Shown here: in pieces, positions 1-5,887 of the stretch
How positions within the stretch are numbered: the stretch's first letter is position 1
Layout: every line of letters begins with the position of its first letter
Made by a program: the position numbers and the translations under genes
Source: VFZP01 sp043755595
GTDB lineage: Bacteria; Acidobacteriota; Terriglobia; Bryobacterales; Bryobacteraceae
Length of the DNA: 6,921 nucleotides
Direction of reading: 5' to 3'
Assembly (NCBI GenBank): GCA_043755595.1
Contig: JAYUSQ010000091.1
Span: 1-6,921, forward strand
Notes under the pieces: generated by a model
Seen by the model: the letters and a program-made list of their open reading frames with translations, nothing else
Told to the model about the DNA's origin: nothing
The model's database searches: none

Positions 1-153
1 GAAGTCTCCGGCGGCGCCATCGAGAACTCCACGGTCGATATTGCACGCGAGTTCACCAATCTGATTGTGATGCAACGCGGCTATCAAGCCAATGCCCGCG
101 TCATCACAACAGTGGACGAAATGAGTCAGGAAACGATCGGATTAAAACGATAA
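1..153 (+). CDS. flgE: Flagellar hook protein FlgE, C-terminal 50 residues (5' end outside window)
   Basis: The frame is open from base 1 and stops at TAA 151-153. The 50 visible residues carry the flagellar rod/hook C-terminal signature (Flg_bbr_C type): IENSTVDIAREFTNLI, then QRGYQANARVITTVDEM, ending in ETIGLKR. In rod/hook proteins this segment pairs with the N-terminal helix to form the inner D0 coiled coil. The hook joins the rod to the filament outside the cell. I favour FlgE over FlgG or FlgF because the 'VDxAxEFTNLIxxQRxYQANAxxITTxDEM' pattern ending in 'INLKR'-like residues is typical of FlgE, whereas FlgG usually reads 'VNxxEEMVNMIxxQRAYEINSK'. The rest of the protein is not visible, so the FlgE/FlgG choice is likely but not certain. 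The fliN start follows the stop after only 6 bp, so the two are probably co-transcribed and translationally coupled. Confidence 0.85.
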   Translation, partial: EVSGGAIENSTVDIAREFTNLIVMQRGYQANARVITTVDEMSQETIGLKR

Positions 154-159
154 CGGCAA

Positions 160-474
160 ATGGATCACACTTCAATTGAACCGGGTGAAATTCCGGGTGA
201 CCCCTCAAGCAGCATCAGCAGCATGACGGCTGCGTTGCAGCGAATCGTTGGGATCGCCGATGTGCCTTTGCCAATAGAAGTCGAGCTTGATCGCAAGGTA
301 CTGTCAGTGCGGGGGATTCTCGCTCTTAACGCCGGATCGGTTCTCAAGTTAAGTCGTTCGGCAGGAGAAAACATCGACATCCGCATCGGCGGCAGCCTCG
401 TGGGATTCGGAGAGATTGTCATTCTCGAAGATTCCACCGGAGTGCGCATCACAGACTTCTGTGGAGAGGCGTAA
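160..474 (+). CDS. fliN: Flagellar motor switch / C-ring protein FliN (short form)
   Basis: This 104-residue protein consists of a Ser/Pro-rich N-terminal tail (residues 1-30) and one SpoA (surface presentation of antigens) domain, roughly residues 34-101. Recognisable SpoA features are PLPIEVELDRKVLSVRGILAL (about 36-56), NAGSVLKL (57-64), the 'GGSLVGFGEIVILED' strand pair (77-91) and the closing GVRITDF (94-100). FliN forms the lower cytoplasmic C-ring with FliM and docks the FliH-FliI export ATPase complex. Its length fits short FliN proteins; no FliM-like or CheC-like (FliY) domain is present. The ATG at 160 is the first in frame. It has no clear Shine-Dalgarno sequence and lies 6 bp after the flgE stop, so translation probably depends on coupling to flgE. 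A later ATG (residue 22) would leave the SpoA domain intact and cannot be excluded. Confidence 0.92.
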   Translation: MDHTSIEPGEIPGDPSSSISSMTAALQRIVGIADVPLPIEVELDRKVLSVRGILALNAGSVLKLSRSAGENIDIRIGGSLVGFGEIVILEDSTGVRITDFCGEA

Positions 475-484
475 AAGATTTGGC

Positions 485-490
485 GGGAGG
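485..490 (+). promoter_or_regulatory. Strong ribosome binding site for fliO
   Basis: GGGAGG at 485-490 is followed by AAG and lies 7 bp before the ATG at 498. It is one of the clearest Shine-Dalgarno sequences in the window and decides the fliO start: the in-frame TTG at 480 lies upstream of this site and has no equivalent of its own. Confidence 0.7.
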
Positions 491-497
491 AAGACAT

Positions 498-836
498 ATG
501 AGTGCTGGAGATCCAATCGTGCGATGGTTGGCGGCTTTCGCCCTCCTGGCCCCAATCGCCTATTTCGCCCGGTGCAGCGGTACGGCGAAGAATTCGCGGC
601 GCATGAAAAGTCATTGGCTTCGTCTGCGGAGGTCCTTACTCGCGAGCCCCGGGATTTTGAGGCATCGAGAATCGATCCGTCTTACACCCCAGCACAGCAT
701 GCACCTGATCGAATTCGAGTCGCGCCGACTACTCGTGGCCTGCCACCCAGGGGGGGCAACTCTTATCTCACCCGGTTTGGCGGAACTAACTCAAGGAAGG
801 TCAGAGGCCGATGAAAACTCATCTATTGCGTGCTAG
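498..836 (+). CDS. fliO: Flagellar biosynthesis protein FliO (small, divergent)
   Basis: The product is 112 residues, starting at ATG 498 behind a good ribosome binding site. It has one membrane segment near the N-terminus (about residues 8-25, VRWLAAFALLAPIAYFA). A basic stretch follows (SRRMKSHWLRLRR), then a short cytoplasmic domain with the FliO pattern of a strand (SIRLTPQHSMHLIEF), a turn (ESRRLLVACHPGGATLIS, about 73-90) and a short polar tail. In known FliO proteins this corresponds to 'vslgprqrlvlvevgdrrlLlGvtpggvtlL'. FliO is a membrane protein that helps assemble the FliP ring of the export gate and is not part of the finished pore. Position supports the call: it lies directly between fliN and fliP, the usual fliO place. 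It overlaps fliP by 26 bp. Sequence identity to well-studied FliO is low by eye, so the call rests on topology, the strand motif and synteny. Confidence 0.75.
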   Translation: MSAGDPIVRWLAAFALLAPIAYFARCSGTAKNSRRMKSHWLRLRRSLLASPGILRHRESIRLTPQHSMHLIEFESRRLLVACHPGGATLISPGLAELTQGRSEADENSSIAC

Positions 837-1530
837 CATCCTTGGGACCGCCGCTGCAGGGTGCTTGCTGGGCGCGCCCGCAGTTTTGGCTGACCCGATC
901 CCGGGGCTCGGGCAACCAATGCAGATCGCACTGATGCTTGGAGCACTCAGCTTGCTGCCGGCGATTATCATGTCGGTAACGCCATTTCTGCGTATTACCC
1001 TCGTACTGCATTTCTTGAGACAGGCGCTTGGGACGCAGACCACGCCGTCCAATCAAGCCCTCCTCGGGCTATCGCTATTCTTGACGGCTGTCGTAACCCA
1101 ACCATTGACCGGGCAGCTAAACGAGAACTCCTGGGCTCCGTATCGGGCCGGGCGTAAGACCGCGGAACAAGCCGCTGGGGACGCAGTGGGTCCCCTCCGC
1201 ACCTTCCTTCTGAAATTCGCGCGAGAAAAAGATATCTCGTTAATCCTCGAGATATCTAAAACCAAGCCCCCAAAGACGTCGGACGGACTGGATCTCCGCG
1301 TGCTGATTCCTGCATATATGCTCTCGGAGCTTCGGGCAGGATTTCAAATTGGGGCCGTGCTCTTCTTTCCTTTCCTGGTTGTCGACTTGATTGTCGCTTC
1401 AGTGACGCTGGCGGTCGGGATGGTCCAACTTCCGCCCGCCATGATTTCAGCTCCGTTCAAGATACTTCTGTTTGTTCTGGTGGATGGTTGGAATTTGGTG
1501 ATCGGTTCATTGGTCAGGAGTTTTGGCTAA
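811..1530 (+). CDS. fliP: Flagellar export gate protein FliP
   Basis: This 239-residue protein begins with a typical signal peptide (residues 1-27, basic start, hydrophobic core, V-L-A before Asp28), as FliP proteins have. Family landmarks follow in order: the first membrane hairpin (about 37-70, LSLLPAIIMSVTPFLRITLVLHFLRQALG), TTPSNQALLGLSLFLT (77-92), the periplasmic loop with the 'PLRTFLLKFAREKD' element (128-141), IPAYMLSELRAGFQIGAVLFFPFLVVDLIVASV (166-198) and the C-terminal PFKILLFVLVDGWNLVIGSL (215-234). Five FliP copies form the top of the FliPQR export pore. The start at ATG 811 has AAGGAAGG at 793-800 and overlaps the fliO end. Two oddities stand out. The methionine-rich gasket loop reads G-M-V-Q-L-P-P (203-209) instead of the usual G-M-M-M-(V/L)-P-P. 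A perfect inverted repeat lies inside the gene at 1230-1257. Confidence 0.97.
   Translation: MKTHLLRASILGTAAAGCLLGAPAVLADPIPGLGQPMQIALMLGALSLLPAIIMSVTPFLRITLVLHFLRQALGTQTTPSNQALLGLSLFLTAVVTQPLTGQLNENSWAPYRAGRKTAEQAAGDAVGPLRTFLLKFAREKDISLILEISKTKPPKTSDGLDLRVLIPAYMLSELRAGFQIGAVLFFPFLVVDLIVASVTLAVGMVQLPPAMISAPFKILLFVLVDGWNLVIGSLVRSFG
1230..1257. repeat. Perfect 10-bp inverted repeat with 8-bp spacer inside fliP
   Basis: AGATATCTCG at 1230-1239 is exactly reverse-complementary to CGAGATATCT at 1248-1257, separated by TTAATCCT. Each arm also contains the palindrome GATATC. It lies within fliP codons for about residues 140-149 (around DISLILEIS). The symmetry partly reflects repeated Ile-Ser/Leu-Glu-Ile-Ser codons, but a perfect 10-bp match is more than the protein requires. 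It could form an mRNA hairpin or be a protein-binding site. It has no trailing T-run, so it is not a standard terminator. Confidence 0.6.
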
Positions 1531-1537
1531 GCCGGCT

Positions 1538-1807
1538 ATGAATACCCAAACGGTTATCGAGATAGTTCGCCAGGCCCTGATGACAGCGTTCTGGCTAGCC
1601 GCGCCAATCCTGGCTGTGGCCTTTGTGACTGGTATTTTGATCAGCCTAATCCAGATTGTGACCTCTATTCAGGATTCTGGCTTTTCGACTGTGCCGAGGC
1701 TCGCCATCCTCGTGGGTGCCTTGATTTTACTCTTGCCGTGGATGTGCATGAGGATGACTACCTACACTCAGGACGTTCTCGGTGGTCTAGATCGTTATGC
1801 ACGTTGA
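1538..1807 (+). CDS. fliQ: Flagellar export gate protein FliQ
   Basis: The product has 89 residues, the usual FliQ size, and two membrane helices forming a hairpin: about residues 14-38 (ALMTAFWLAAPILAVAFVTGILISL) and about 50-75 (STVPRLAILVGALILLLPWM). The family pattern is clear: 'V-x(4)-RQAL' near the start, 'P-x-L-x-V-A-x(3)-G-x-L-I-S-x-x-Q' (here with SIQDSGFSTVPRLA after it) and 'LPWM' followed by TTYTQDVL. Four FliQ copies pack around FliP in the export gate in the inner membrane. I chose ATG 1538 because it places the start as in other FliQ proteins (M-x-x-x-V-I-E-I-x-R-Q-A). The only purine-rich site, AGGAG at 1516-1520, is 17 bp from this ATG but only 2 bp from an alternative TTG at 1523 that would add five residues and overlap fliP. 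The 3' end overlaps fliR by 11 bp. Confidence 0.93.
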   Translation: MNTQTVIEIVRQALMTAFWLAAPILAVAFVTGILISLIQIVTSIQDSGFSTVPRLAILVGALILLLPWMCMRMTTYTQDVLGGLDRYAR

Positions 1808-2570
1808 CCTGGAAACAGGGATGGGTCAGTTTGCCGCCGTGCTTACGCGGGTCAGTTCCGCGCTCGCCTTCGTACCTCTTCCTGGATTGCACCAATCGAC
1901 GCTGGCGCCTCGGTCAGTGCTGGCGTTCGTCTTGGCGCTTATCCTGACTCCGGTAGCAATGACAAGACTCGCCCCCAGCGAGGTTCGAACTCTCGGCGAC
2001 GCAATTTGGAATCTGCCGATTGAGGCTGCCATGGGGCTGGCAGCTGGTGTCGCGGTCGGTTGGTTGCTGGAGGGCTTTATCCTCGGCATGCAGCTCATCT
2101 CAATCCAAGCGGGCTACTCGTTTGCTTCCACCATCGATCCGGCTACCCAGGCTGACTCGGGGGTGCTTCTGGTGGCGGGGCAACTGGCGGCGGGTTTGCT
2201 ATTTGTTACCTTCGGCTGGGAGCGCGAAGTACTTGCCGCGTTCGCGGCGAGCCTGGACCGTGCCCCGCCAGGTTCCTGGCAATTGCAGCCCGGGTTTGCC
2301 ATGTTGGCCGCGCAGTGGACCGGAGCGGCCGTTGCGCTGGCACTCCGGCTGGCCTTTCCCGTGATGGCGTTCCTTCTGCTCTTGGATCTATCGCTTGCTC
2401 TCCTCGGGCGGACCCAGCCGCAGATGCCCCTCGTTAACCTGGCTCTACCGGTCAAAATGGGCGCCACGTTGGTGCTCTTAGCCCTGCAATCGAACGTGCT
2501 GCCAGGGATGCTCCAGCGGGCGACCATTTCTCTGGGAGCCTTGTTCGGCAGGTTCGGAATAACCGGGTAG
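1797..2570 (+). CDS. fliR: Flagellar export gate protein FliR
   Basis: This 257-residue, very hydrophobic protein has about six membrane segments (near residues 10-30, 39-56, 70-95, 122-141, 165-200 and 215-235), the usual FliR size and topology. Family landmarks are 'GMQLISIQAGYSFASTIDPATQADS' (97-121), matching the FliR 'GqxxGfxxGfsxAsvvDPxxgxqs' motif, and 'GRTQPQMPLVNLALPVKMG' (204-222), matching 'sRaxPQxNvfxxgfPlKi'. One FliR completes the helical FliPQR gate and contacts FlhB. The ATG at 1797 overlaps the fliQ end and gives a short N-terminal lead before the first helix. An ATG at 1821 would shorten it by eight residues and is a weaker choice. The usual 'NGH' after the central helix reads FGWER here, a mild divergence. 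The gene ends 10 bp before flhB. Confidence 0.95.
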   Translation: MHVDLETGMGQFAAVLTRVSSALAFVPLPGLHQSTLAPRSVLAFVLALILTPVAMTRLAPSEVRTLGDAIWNLPIEAAMGLAAGVAVGWLLEGFILGMQLISIQAGYSFASTIDPATQADSGVLLVAGQLAAGLLFVTFGWEREVLAAFAASLDRAPPGSWQLQPGFAMLAAQWTGAAVALALRLAFPVMAFLLLLDLSLALLGRTQPQMPLVNLALPVKMGATLVLLALQSNVLPGMLQRATISLGALFGRFGITG

Positions 2571-2580
2571 GCTCTCCAGG

Positions 2581-3648
2581 ATGGCTGACCCTCAGAAGTC
2601 TGAGCAACCTACACAGAAGAAGCTAAACGAAGCCAAAGAGCAAGGGCGCTTCCCCGTCAGCCGGGAATTGGTGGCTGGCGCCCAGTTCTCGCTTTTCGTG
2701 TGGCTCCTCATTCGCAACTCAAGCGAGTGGATGTCCGCACTCGAACACACCATGCGCCGGCTGCTTGAGGCGGCCTTTGATGCGCCCAACACGTTTAGCG
2801 AGGTGCAAGGCCTAGTGGCTGCTTTGGCAATCCCGTTGCTCTGGCCGGCACTCAAGACCGGGGCTTGGTTGGTGGCCGGAAGCCTGACGCTCCATTTGGC
2901 CTCATCCGGTTTCGGACTAGCCCCTTCCAAGCTAGCTCCTGATCTCACTCGGCTCAATGGTCTTGGGCGGCTCGCGCAATTGCCAAAGCAAAATATCGCC
3001 CAAGCCTTGCAAGCATTGGTCGCTTTGCCTCTGTTTGCCTACCTTTGCTTTGTTCTCCTGGCCGAACATGCTTCTGAGTTTCAGCGACTCTCGGCAACCG
3101 GGGTTCGCGCGTCGGCAGCCATCGTTGCTTCTGTCCTCGGCGAAGTACTGTGGTACGGCGCTACGCTCCTATTGCTCATCGGCCTCGTGGACTATTACCG
3201 TCAGCGGAGCAAGTGGAGCGGTGAAATGAAAATGACCAAGCAGGAAGTCCAAGACGAACACAAGGAATCGGAAGGGAACCCGCAGATCAAGGCCCGTGTC
3301 AGGCGGCTCATGCGCGAGCGGTCGCGTCGCCGGATGATGAAGGACGTTGAAACGGCAACGGCGGTCGTCGTCAACCCTACCCATTTCGCCGTGGCGCTCC
3401 GATACGACGCCGGGGAAATGCCGGCCCCGAAAGTCGTTGCAAAAGGCAAGAACTTCTTAGCAGCCCGCATTCGGGAACGGGCTATCAAGAACCAGGTTCC
3501 AATTGTTGAGAACGCCCCGCTTGCCAGAGCACTCTACCAATCAGCCGAAATCGGCCAGGAAATCCCAGCGCCCTTGTTTCGCGCCGTAGCCGAGGTCCTT
3601 GCGTATATCTATCGGGTAATGCATCAGCGACCGGTTCGCGGACGGTAA
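2581..3648 (+). CDS. flhB: Flagellar export substrate-switch protein FlhB
   Basis: The 355-residue product matches the family length. It opens with the FlhB signature SEQPTQKKLNEAKEQGRFPVSREL (about 7-30) and has four membrane segments (near 33-45, 82-105, 141-162 and 178-203). A charged cytoplasmic linker follows (WSGEMKMTKQEVQDEHKESEGNPQIKAR, 212-239). The C-terminal domain holds the self-cleavage motif N265-P266-T267-H268, then FAVALRYD and the conserved PAPKVVAKGKNFLAARIRERAIKNQVPIVENAPLARALY (281-319). In the family, cleavage between the Asn and Pro allows the export machine to change from rod/hook to filament substrates. All residues needed for this are present, so the protein looks functional. 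A short GTAGG at 2567-2571, partly within the fliR stop, sits 9 bp before the ATG. The gene lies 10 bp after fliR and 64 bp before flhA. Confidence 0.97.
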   Translation: MADPQKSEQPTQKKLNEAKEQGRFPVSRELVAGAQFSLFVWLLIRNSSEWMSALEHTMRRLLEAAFDAPNTFSEVQGLVAALAIPLLWPALKTGAWLVAGSLTLHLASSGFGLAPSKLAPDLTRLNGLGRLAQLPKQNIAQALQALVALPLFAYLCFVLLAEHASEFQRLSATGVRASAAIVASVLGEVLWYGATLLLLIGLVDYYRQRSKWSGEMKMTKQEVQDEHKESEGNPQIKARVRRLMRERSRRRMMKDVETATAVVVNPTHFAVALRYDAGEMPAPKVVAKGKNFLAARIRERAIKNQVPIVENAPLARALYQSAEIGQEIPAPLFRAVAEVLAYIYRVMHQRPVRGR

Positions 3649-3665
3649 ATTCGCACGCCGCCCGG

Positions 3666-3681
3666 TTGGCCACTCAGCTGC
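3666..3681 (+). promoter_or_regulatory. Candidate sigma-54 (-24/-12) promoter before flhA
   Basis: The 64-bp flhB-flhA gap contains TTGGC at 3666-3670 and CTGC at 3678-3681. The invariant GG and GC are exactly 10 bp apart, as required for RpoN promoters (TGGCAC-N5-TTGC). The -24 box has TGGC but then CA instead of AC, and the -12 box has CTGC instead of TTGC. If real, transcription would begin near 3693, about 20 bp before the flhA ATG. RpoN drives flagellar export genes in many polarly flagellated bacteria. The match is imperfect, so this is a candidate only. Confidence 0.25.
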
Positions 3682-3712
3682 CTAACATTAGGACGGTCCG
3701 AAGTTTCCCAAG

Positions 3713-5827
3713 ATGCCCGAATCCCTGTCTCAATCTCACACCGCTTCACCGACCCTGAGCGCTGCCCCGATGGGTCCAGTGGGCCTCATCCAAAACCTTG
3801 GCGCGGTGCCCTGGCCCGATCTCGCCGTACCGATCGCCGTACTCTCGATCGTGTTGACGATGATCATGCCGCTGCCGGCCATCGTGCTCGACGCACTGAT
3901 CGCCGTGAACATCACCCTATCGGTCATGGTCCTCGTCATCGGAATGTACATCACGCGCCCCGTTGAATTCAGCGTATATCCAACGACGCTCCTGCTCATG
4001 ACGCTTTTCCGTCTTGCACTCAATATCAGTTCCTCGCGCTTGATCCTGCTTCAAGGCAATCTGGGGACAGCCGCCGCGGGTCATGTCATTGAGGCGTTTG
4101 GCAACTTCGTGGTGGGTGGCAATTACGTCATCGGAGCCGTCATCTTTCTCGTGCTGACGGCGATCCAGTATGTCGTCATCAATCACGGCGCCGTAAGAAT
4201 TTCCGAGGTCACAGCCCGCTTTACGCTCGATGCTCTACCTGGGAAACAAATGTCAATCGATTCGGACCTCAACGCAGGCCTCATCGATGAATCGGAAGCG
4301 CGGTCAAGGCGAAAGGGACTGGCTGCGGAAGCAGAATTCTACGGCGCCATGGACGGAGCATCACGTTTCACGCAGCGCGATGCCATCGCCAGCATTCTCA
4401 TTACGGGCATCAACATCGTCGCAGGCTTCCTTGTCGGAGTCTTTCAATTTGGAATGGAATTCAAGCGAGCCCTAACCACCTACACTGTACTGACAATCGG
4501 CGACGGTTTGGTTACAGTCATTCCTGCCCTGATGATCTCGATTTCCGGGGGCTTGATCGTTACGCGTGCCAGTTCGGAATCCAAACTGGGACGCGAGTTC
4601 CAAAAGCAAGTCCTCGGCGCTCCTCAGCCACTGATGCTGGCGGCTGGCGTCGTCACACTATTGGCGACATTTCCCGGGCTGCCAGCGATCCCATTCCTGG
4701 CGTTGGGCGCTGGCCTCGCCGCAGTGGCGCAGCAATTGCGACGGAAGGTTGCCGCCGTCGATACTTTGGCGAACGCTCGCGCCGCCGAGCCACAGAAAGA
4801 GAACATCGAAACCGTAATGCGGGTTGAGCCTCTCTCGCTCGAAGTCGGACTCGGCTTGGTCAAGCTGGTCGAAGGCGGAGCCCAGTCGCCGTTGCTCCGG
4901 CGTATTACAGGAATCCGGAAGCAAGTAGCGGCTGAACTGGGGTTTGTGATGCCGCCGGTTCGACTTACCGACAACCTGAATCTTGGGGCTGGGGAGTATC
5001 AGCTATTGCTGAAGGGGGTCGAGATCGCCCGCTACGAGATCAAGCCCGGCAGCGAACTCGCCATTTTCGCGGGTTCCGGGGCCGCGCCGCCACTTGAGGG
5101 TGTAAAAACCGAAGAACCCGCGTTCGGACTGCCGGCCTACTGGATTCCCGCCGGATCCGGCGACCGCGCCAGAGCAGGCGGGTACACGGTTGTAGATCAA
5201 GTAAGCGTTGTGGGCACTCATATGGCTGAGCTGACTCGTCGACATTGTTGGGAACTGTTTTCTCGCCAGGACGTTAAGCGCCTGTTAGACCGGGTCTCCG
5301 AGGAAAATTCCAAAGTCGTCGAAGATTTGGTGCCCAAATTGCTTTCACTCGCATTAGTGCAGAGGGTACTCCAAAATCTATTGCGAGAGCGGGTTTCTAT
5401 TCGGGACTCAGTTTCCATTCTGGAAGCCCTCGGCGAAGCGTCCCAAGTGACAAAAAATCCGATATTGCTGACGGAGTTCGTGCGGCAGGCAATTCGTCGC
5501 ACTGTGGCTCGACCGCATTTGAACGCTGCCGGCCAAATGGCCGCTTATCTCTTGGATCCTGCGCTTGAACAAGCCCTCGAATCGGCGCTCGAACATGGCG
5601 AGAACGGTTCCCAGATCAATCTGGCGCCGAATCGAATCCGCGAATTGGTTGATCGTATGGGCCGCGTCATTGGCCCCGCAGAGTCTGGCGCGGTTCTGCT
5701 TACCAGTTCTCCGTTGCGTTACTTCATTCGGCAATTGGTTGAACCCTCGCTTCGCAATCTTTCGGTGCTGGCGCACGCCGAAGTGCCCCCGGGTATAAAG
5801 GTTCTATCAATGGGAGTGGTCCAGTGA
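3713..5827 (+). CDS. flhA: Flagellar export platform protein FlhA
   Basis: This 704-residue protein of the FHIPEP family has a polar N-terminal tail (1-35) and about eight membrane segments over residues 36-342. It then has a linker and a large cytoplasmic domain (about 360-704) that binds chaperone-substrate complexes and forms the nonameric ring. Landmarks are MTLFRLALNISSSRLIL (96-112), ISEVTARFTLDALPGKQMSIDSDLNAGLIDE (163-193), AEFYGAMDGASRF (207-219) and LTIGDGLVTVIPALMIS (260-276). The C-terminal domain shows VVDQVSVVGTHMAELTRRH (493-511), LVQRVLQNLLRERVSIRD (548-565), EFVRQAIRRT (588-597) and VLAHAEVPPGIKV (685-697). The proton-pathway Asp of the PGKQMxID region is conserved. The ATG at 3713 is the first after an in-frame stop at 3689-3691 and lacks a good ribosome binding site at normal distance; AGGACGG at 3690-3696 is 16 bp away. 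Residues 20 or 23 are alternative starts. flhF follows after 60 bp. Confidence 0.97.
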   Translation: MPESLSQSHTASPTLSAAPMGPVGLIQNLGAVPWPDLAVPIAVLSIVLTMIMPLPAIVLDALIAVNITLSVMVLVIGMYITRPVEFSVYPTTLLLMTLFRLALNISSSRLILLQGNLGTAAAGHVIEAFGNFVVGGNYVIGAVIFLVLTAIQYVVINHGAVRISEVTARFTLDALPGKQMSIDSDLNAGLIDESEARSRRKGLAAEAEFYGAMDGASRFTQRDAIASILITGINIVAGFLVGVFQFGMEFKRALTTYTVLTIGDGLVTVIPALMISISGGLIVTRASSESKLGREFQKQVLGAPQPLMLAAGVVTLLATFPGLPAIPFLALGAGLAAVAQQLRRKVAAVDTLANARAAEPQKENIETVMRVEPLSLEVGLGLVKLVEGGAQSPLLRRITGIRKQVAAELGFVMPPVRLTDNLNLGAGEYQLLLKGVEIARYEIKPGSELAIFAGSGAAPPLEGVKTEEPAFGLPAYWIPAGSGDRARAGGYTVVDQVSVVGTHMAELTRRHCWELFSRQDVKRLLDRVSEENSKVVEDLVPKLLSLALVQRVLQNLLRERVSIRDSVSILEALGEASQVTKNPILLTEFVRQAIRRTVARPHLNAAGQMAAYLLDPALEQALESALEHGENGSQINLAPNRIRELVDRMGRVIGPAESGAVLLTSSPLRYFIRQLVEPSLRNLSVLAHAEVPPGIKVLSMGVVQ

Positions 5828-5843
5828 TCTTCGGGTCAGGCTC

Positions 5844-5865
5844 GTGCGGCTCGCACCGGCCGTGC
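5844..5865 (+). other. Small overlapping stem-loops between flhA and flhF
   Basis: GTGCG (5844-5848) and CGCAC (5852-5856) can pair with a 3-base loop. GCAC within the second arm (5853-5856) can instead pair with GTGC (5862-5865). The two stems exclude each other. The region lies 8-30 bp before the flhF ribosome binding site. There is no T-run, so it is not a standard intrinsic terminator. The stems are short and may be chance in GC-rich sequence. Confidence 0.2.
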
Positions 5866-5872
5866 TGTGAAA

Positions 5873-5881
5873 GAAAGGTGA
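5873..5881 (+). promoter_or_regulatory. Ribosome binding site for flhF, supporting a GTG start
   Basis: GAAAGGTGA at 5873-5881 matches the 3' part of the AAGGAGGTGA consensus and lies 6 bp before the GTG at 5888. It supports that GTG as the start. A GTG inside the site itself (5879) is in another frame and reaches a stop after six codons. Confidence 0.65.
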
Positions 5882-5887
5882 ACGTCA

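Noticed and set aside
181..201. A short direct repeat, CCGGGTGA, at two places in the 5' part of fliN.
   Set aside because: It is only eight bases and falls in Pro/Gly codons, so chance is the simplest explanation.
480..497. An upstream TTG start for fliO adding six residues.
   Set aside because: It lies before the GGGAGG ribosome binding site that correctly positions ATG 498, and the site would then be inside the gene.
165..614. A 149-codon open frame on the - strand opposite fliN and fliO.
   Set aside because: It is a shadow of the GC-rich coding frames; its product is low-complexity Ser/Arg/Pro sequence without any family motif. The same holds for the - strand frames opposite fliR, flhB, flhA and flhF.
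416..814. A 132-codon open frame on the + strand overlapping the ends of fliN and all of the fliO core.
   Set aside because: Its product is Arg/Pro-rich with no recognisable motif, it has no good start site, and the alternative frame gives fliO with a membrane helix, a strong ribosome binding site and the expected position.
2020..2364. A + strand open frame inside fliR in another frame.
   Set aside because: The product is Trp/Arg/Ser-rich with no motif, while the overlapping frame encodes a clear FliR.
5828..5887. A transcription terminator between flhA and flhF.
   Set aside because: The possible stems are only 4-5 bp and no T-run follows; flhF continues in the same direction with a good ribosome binding site.
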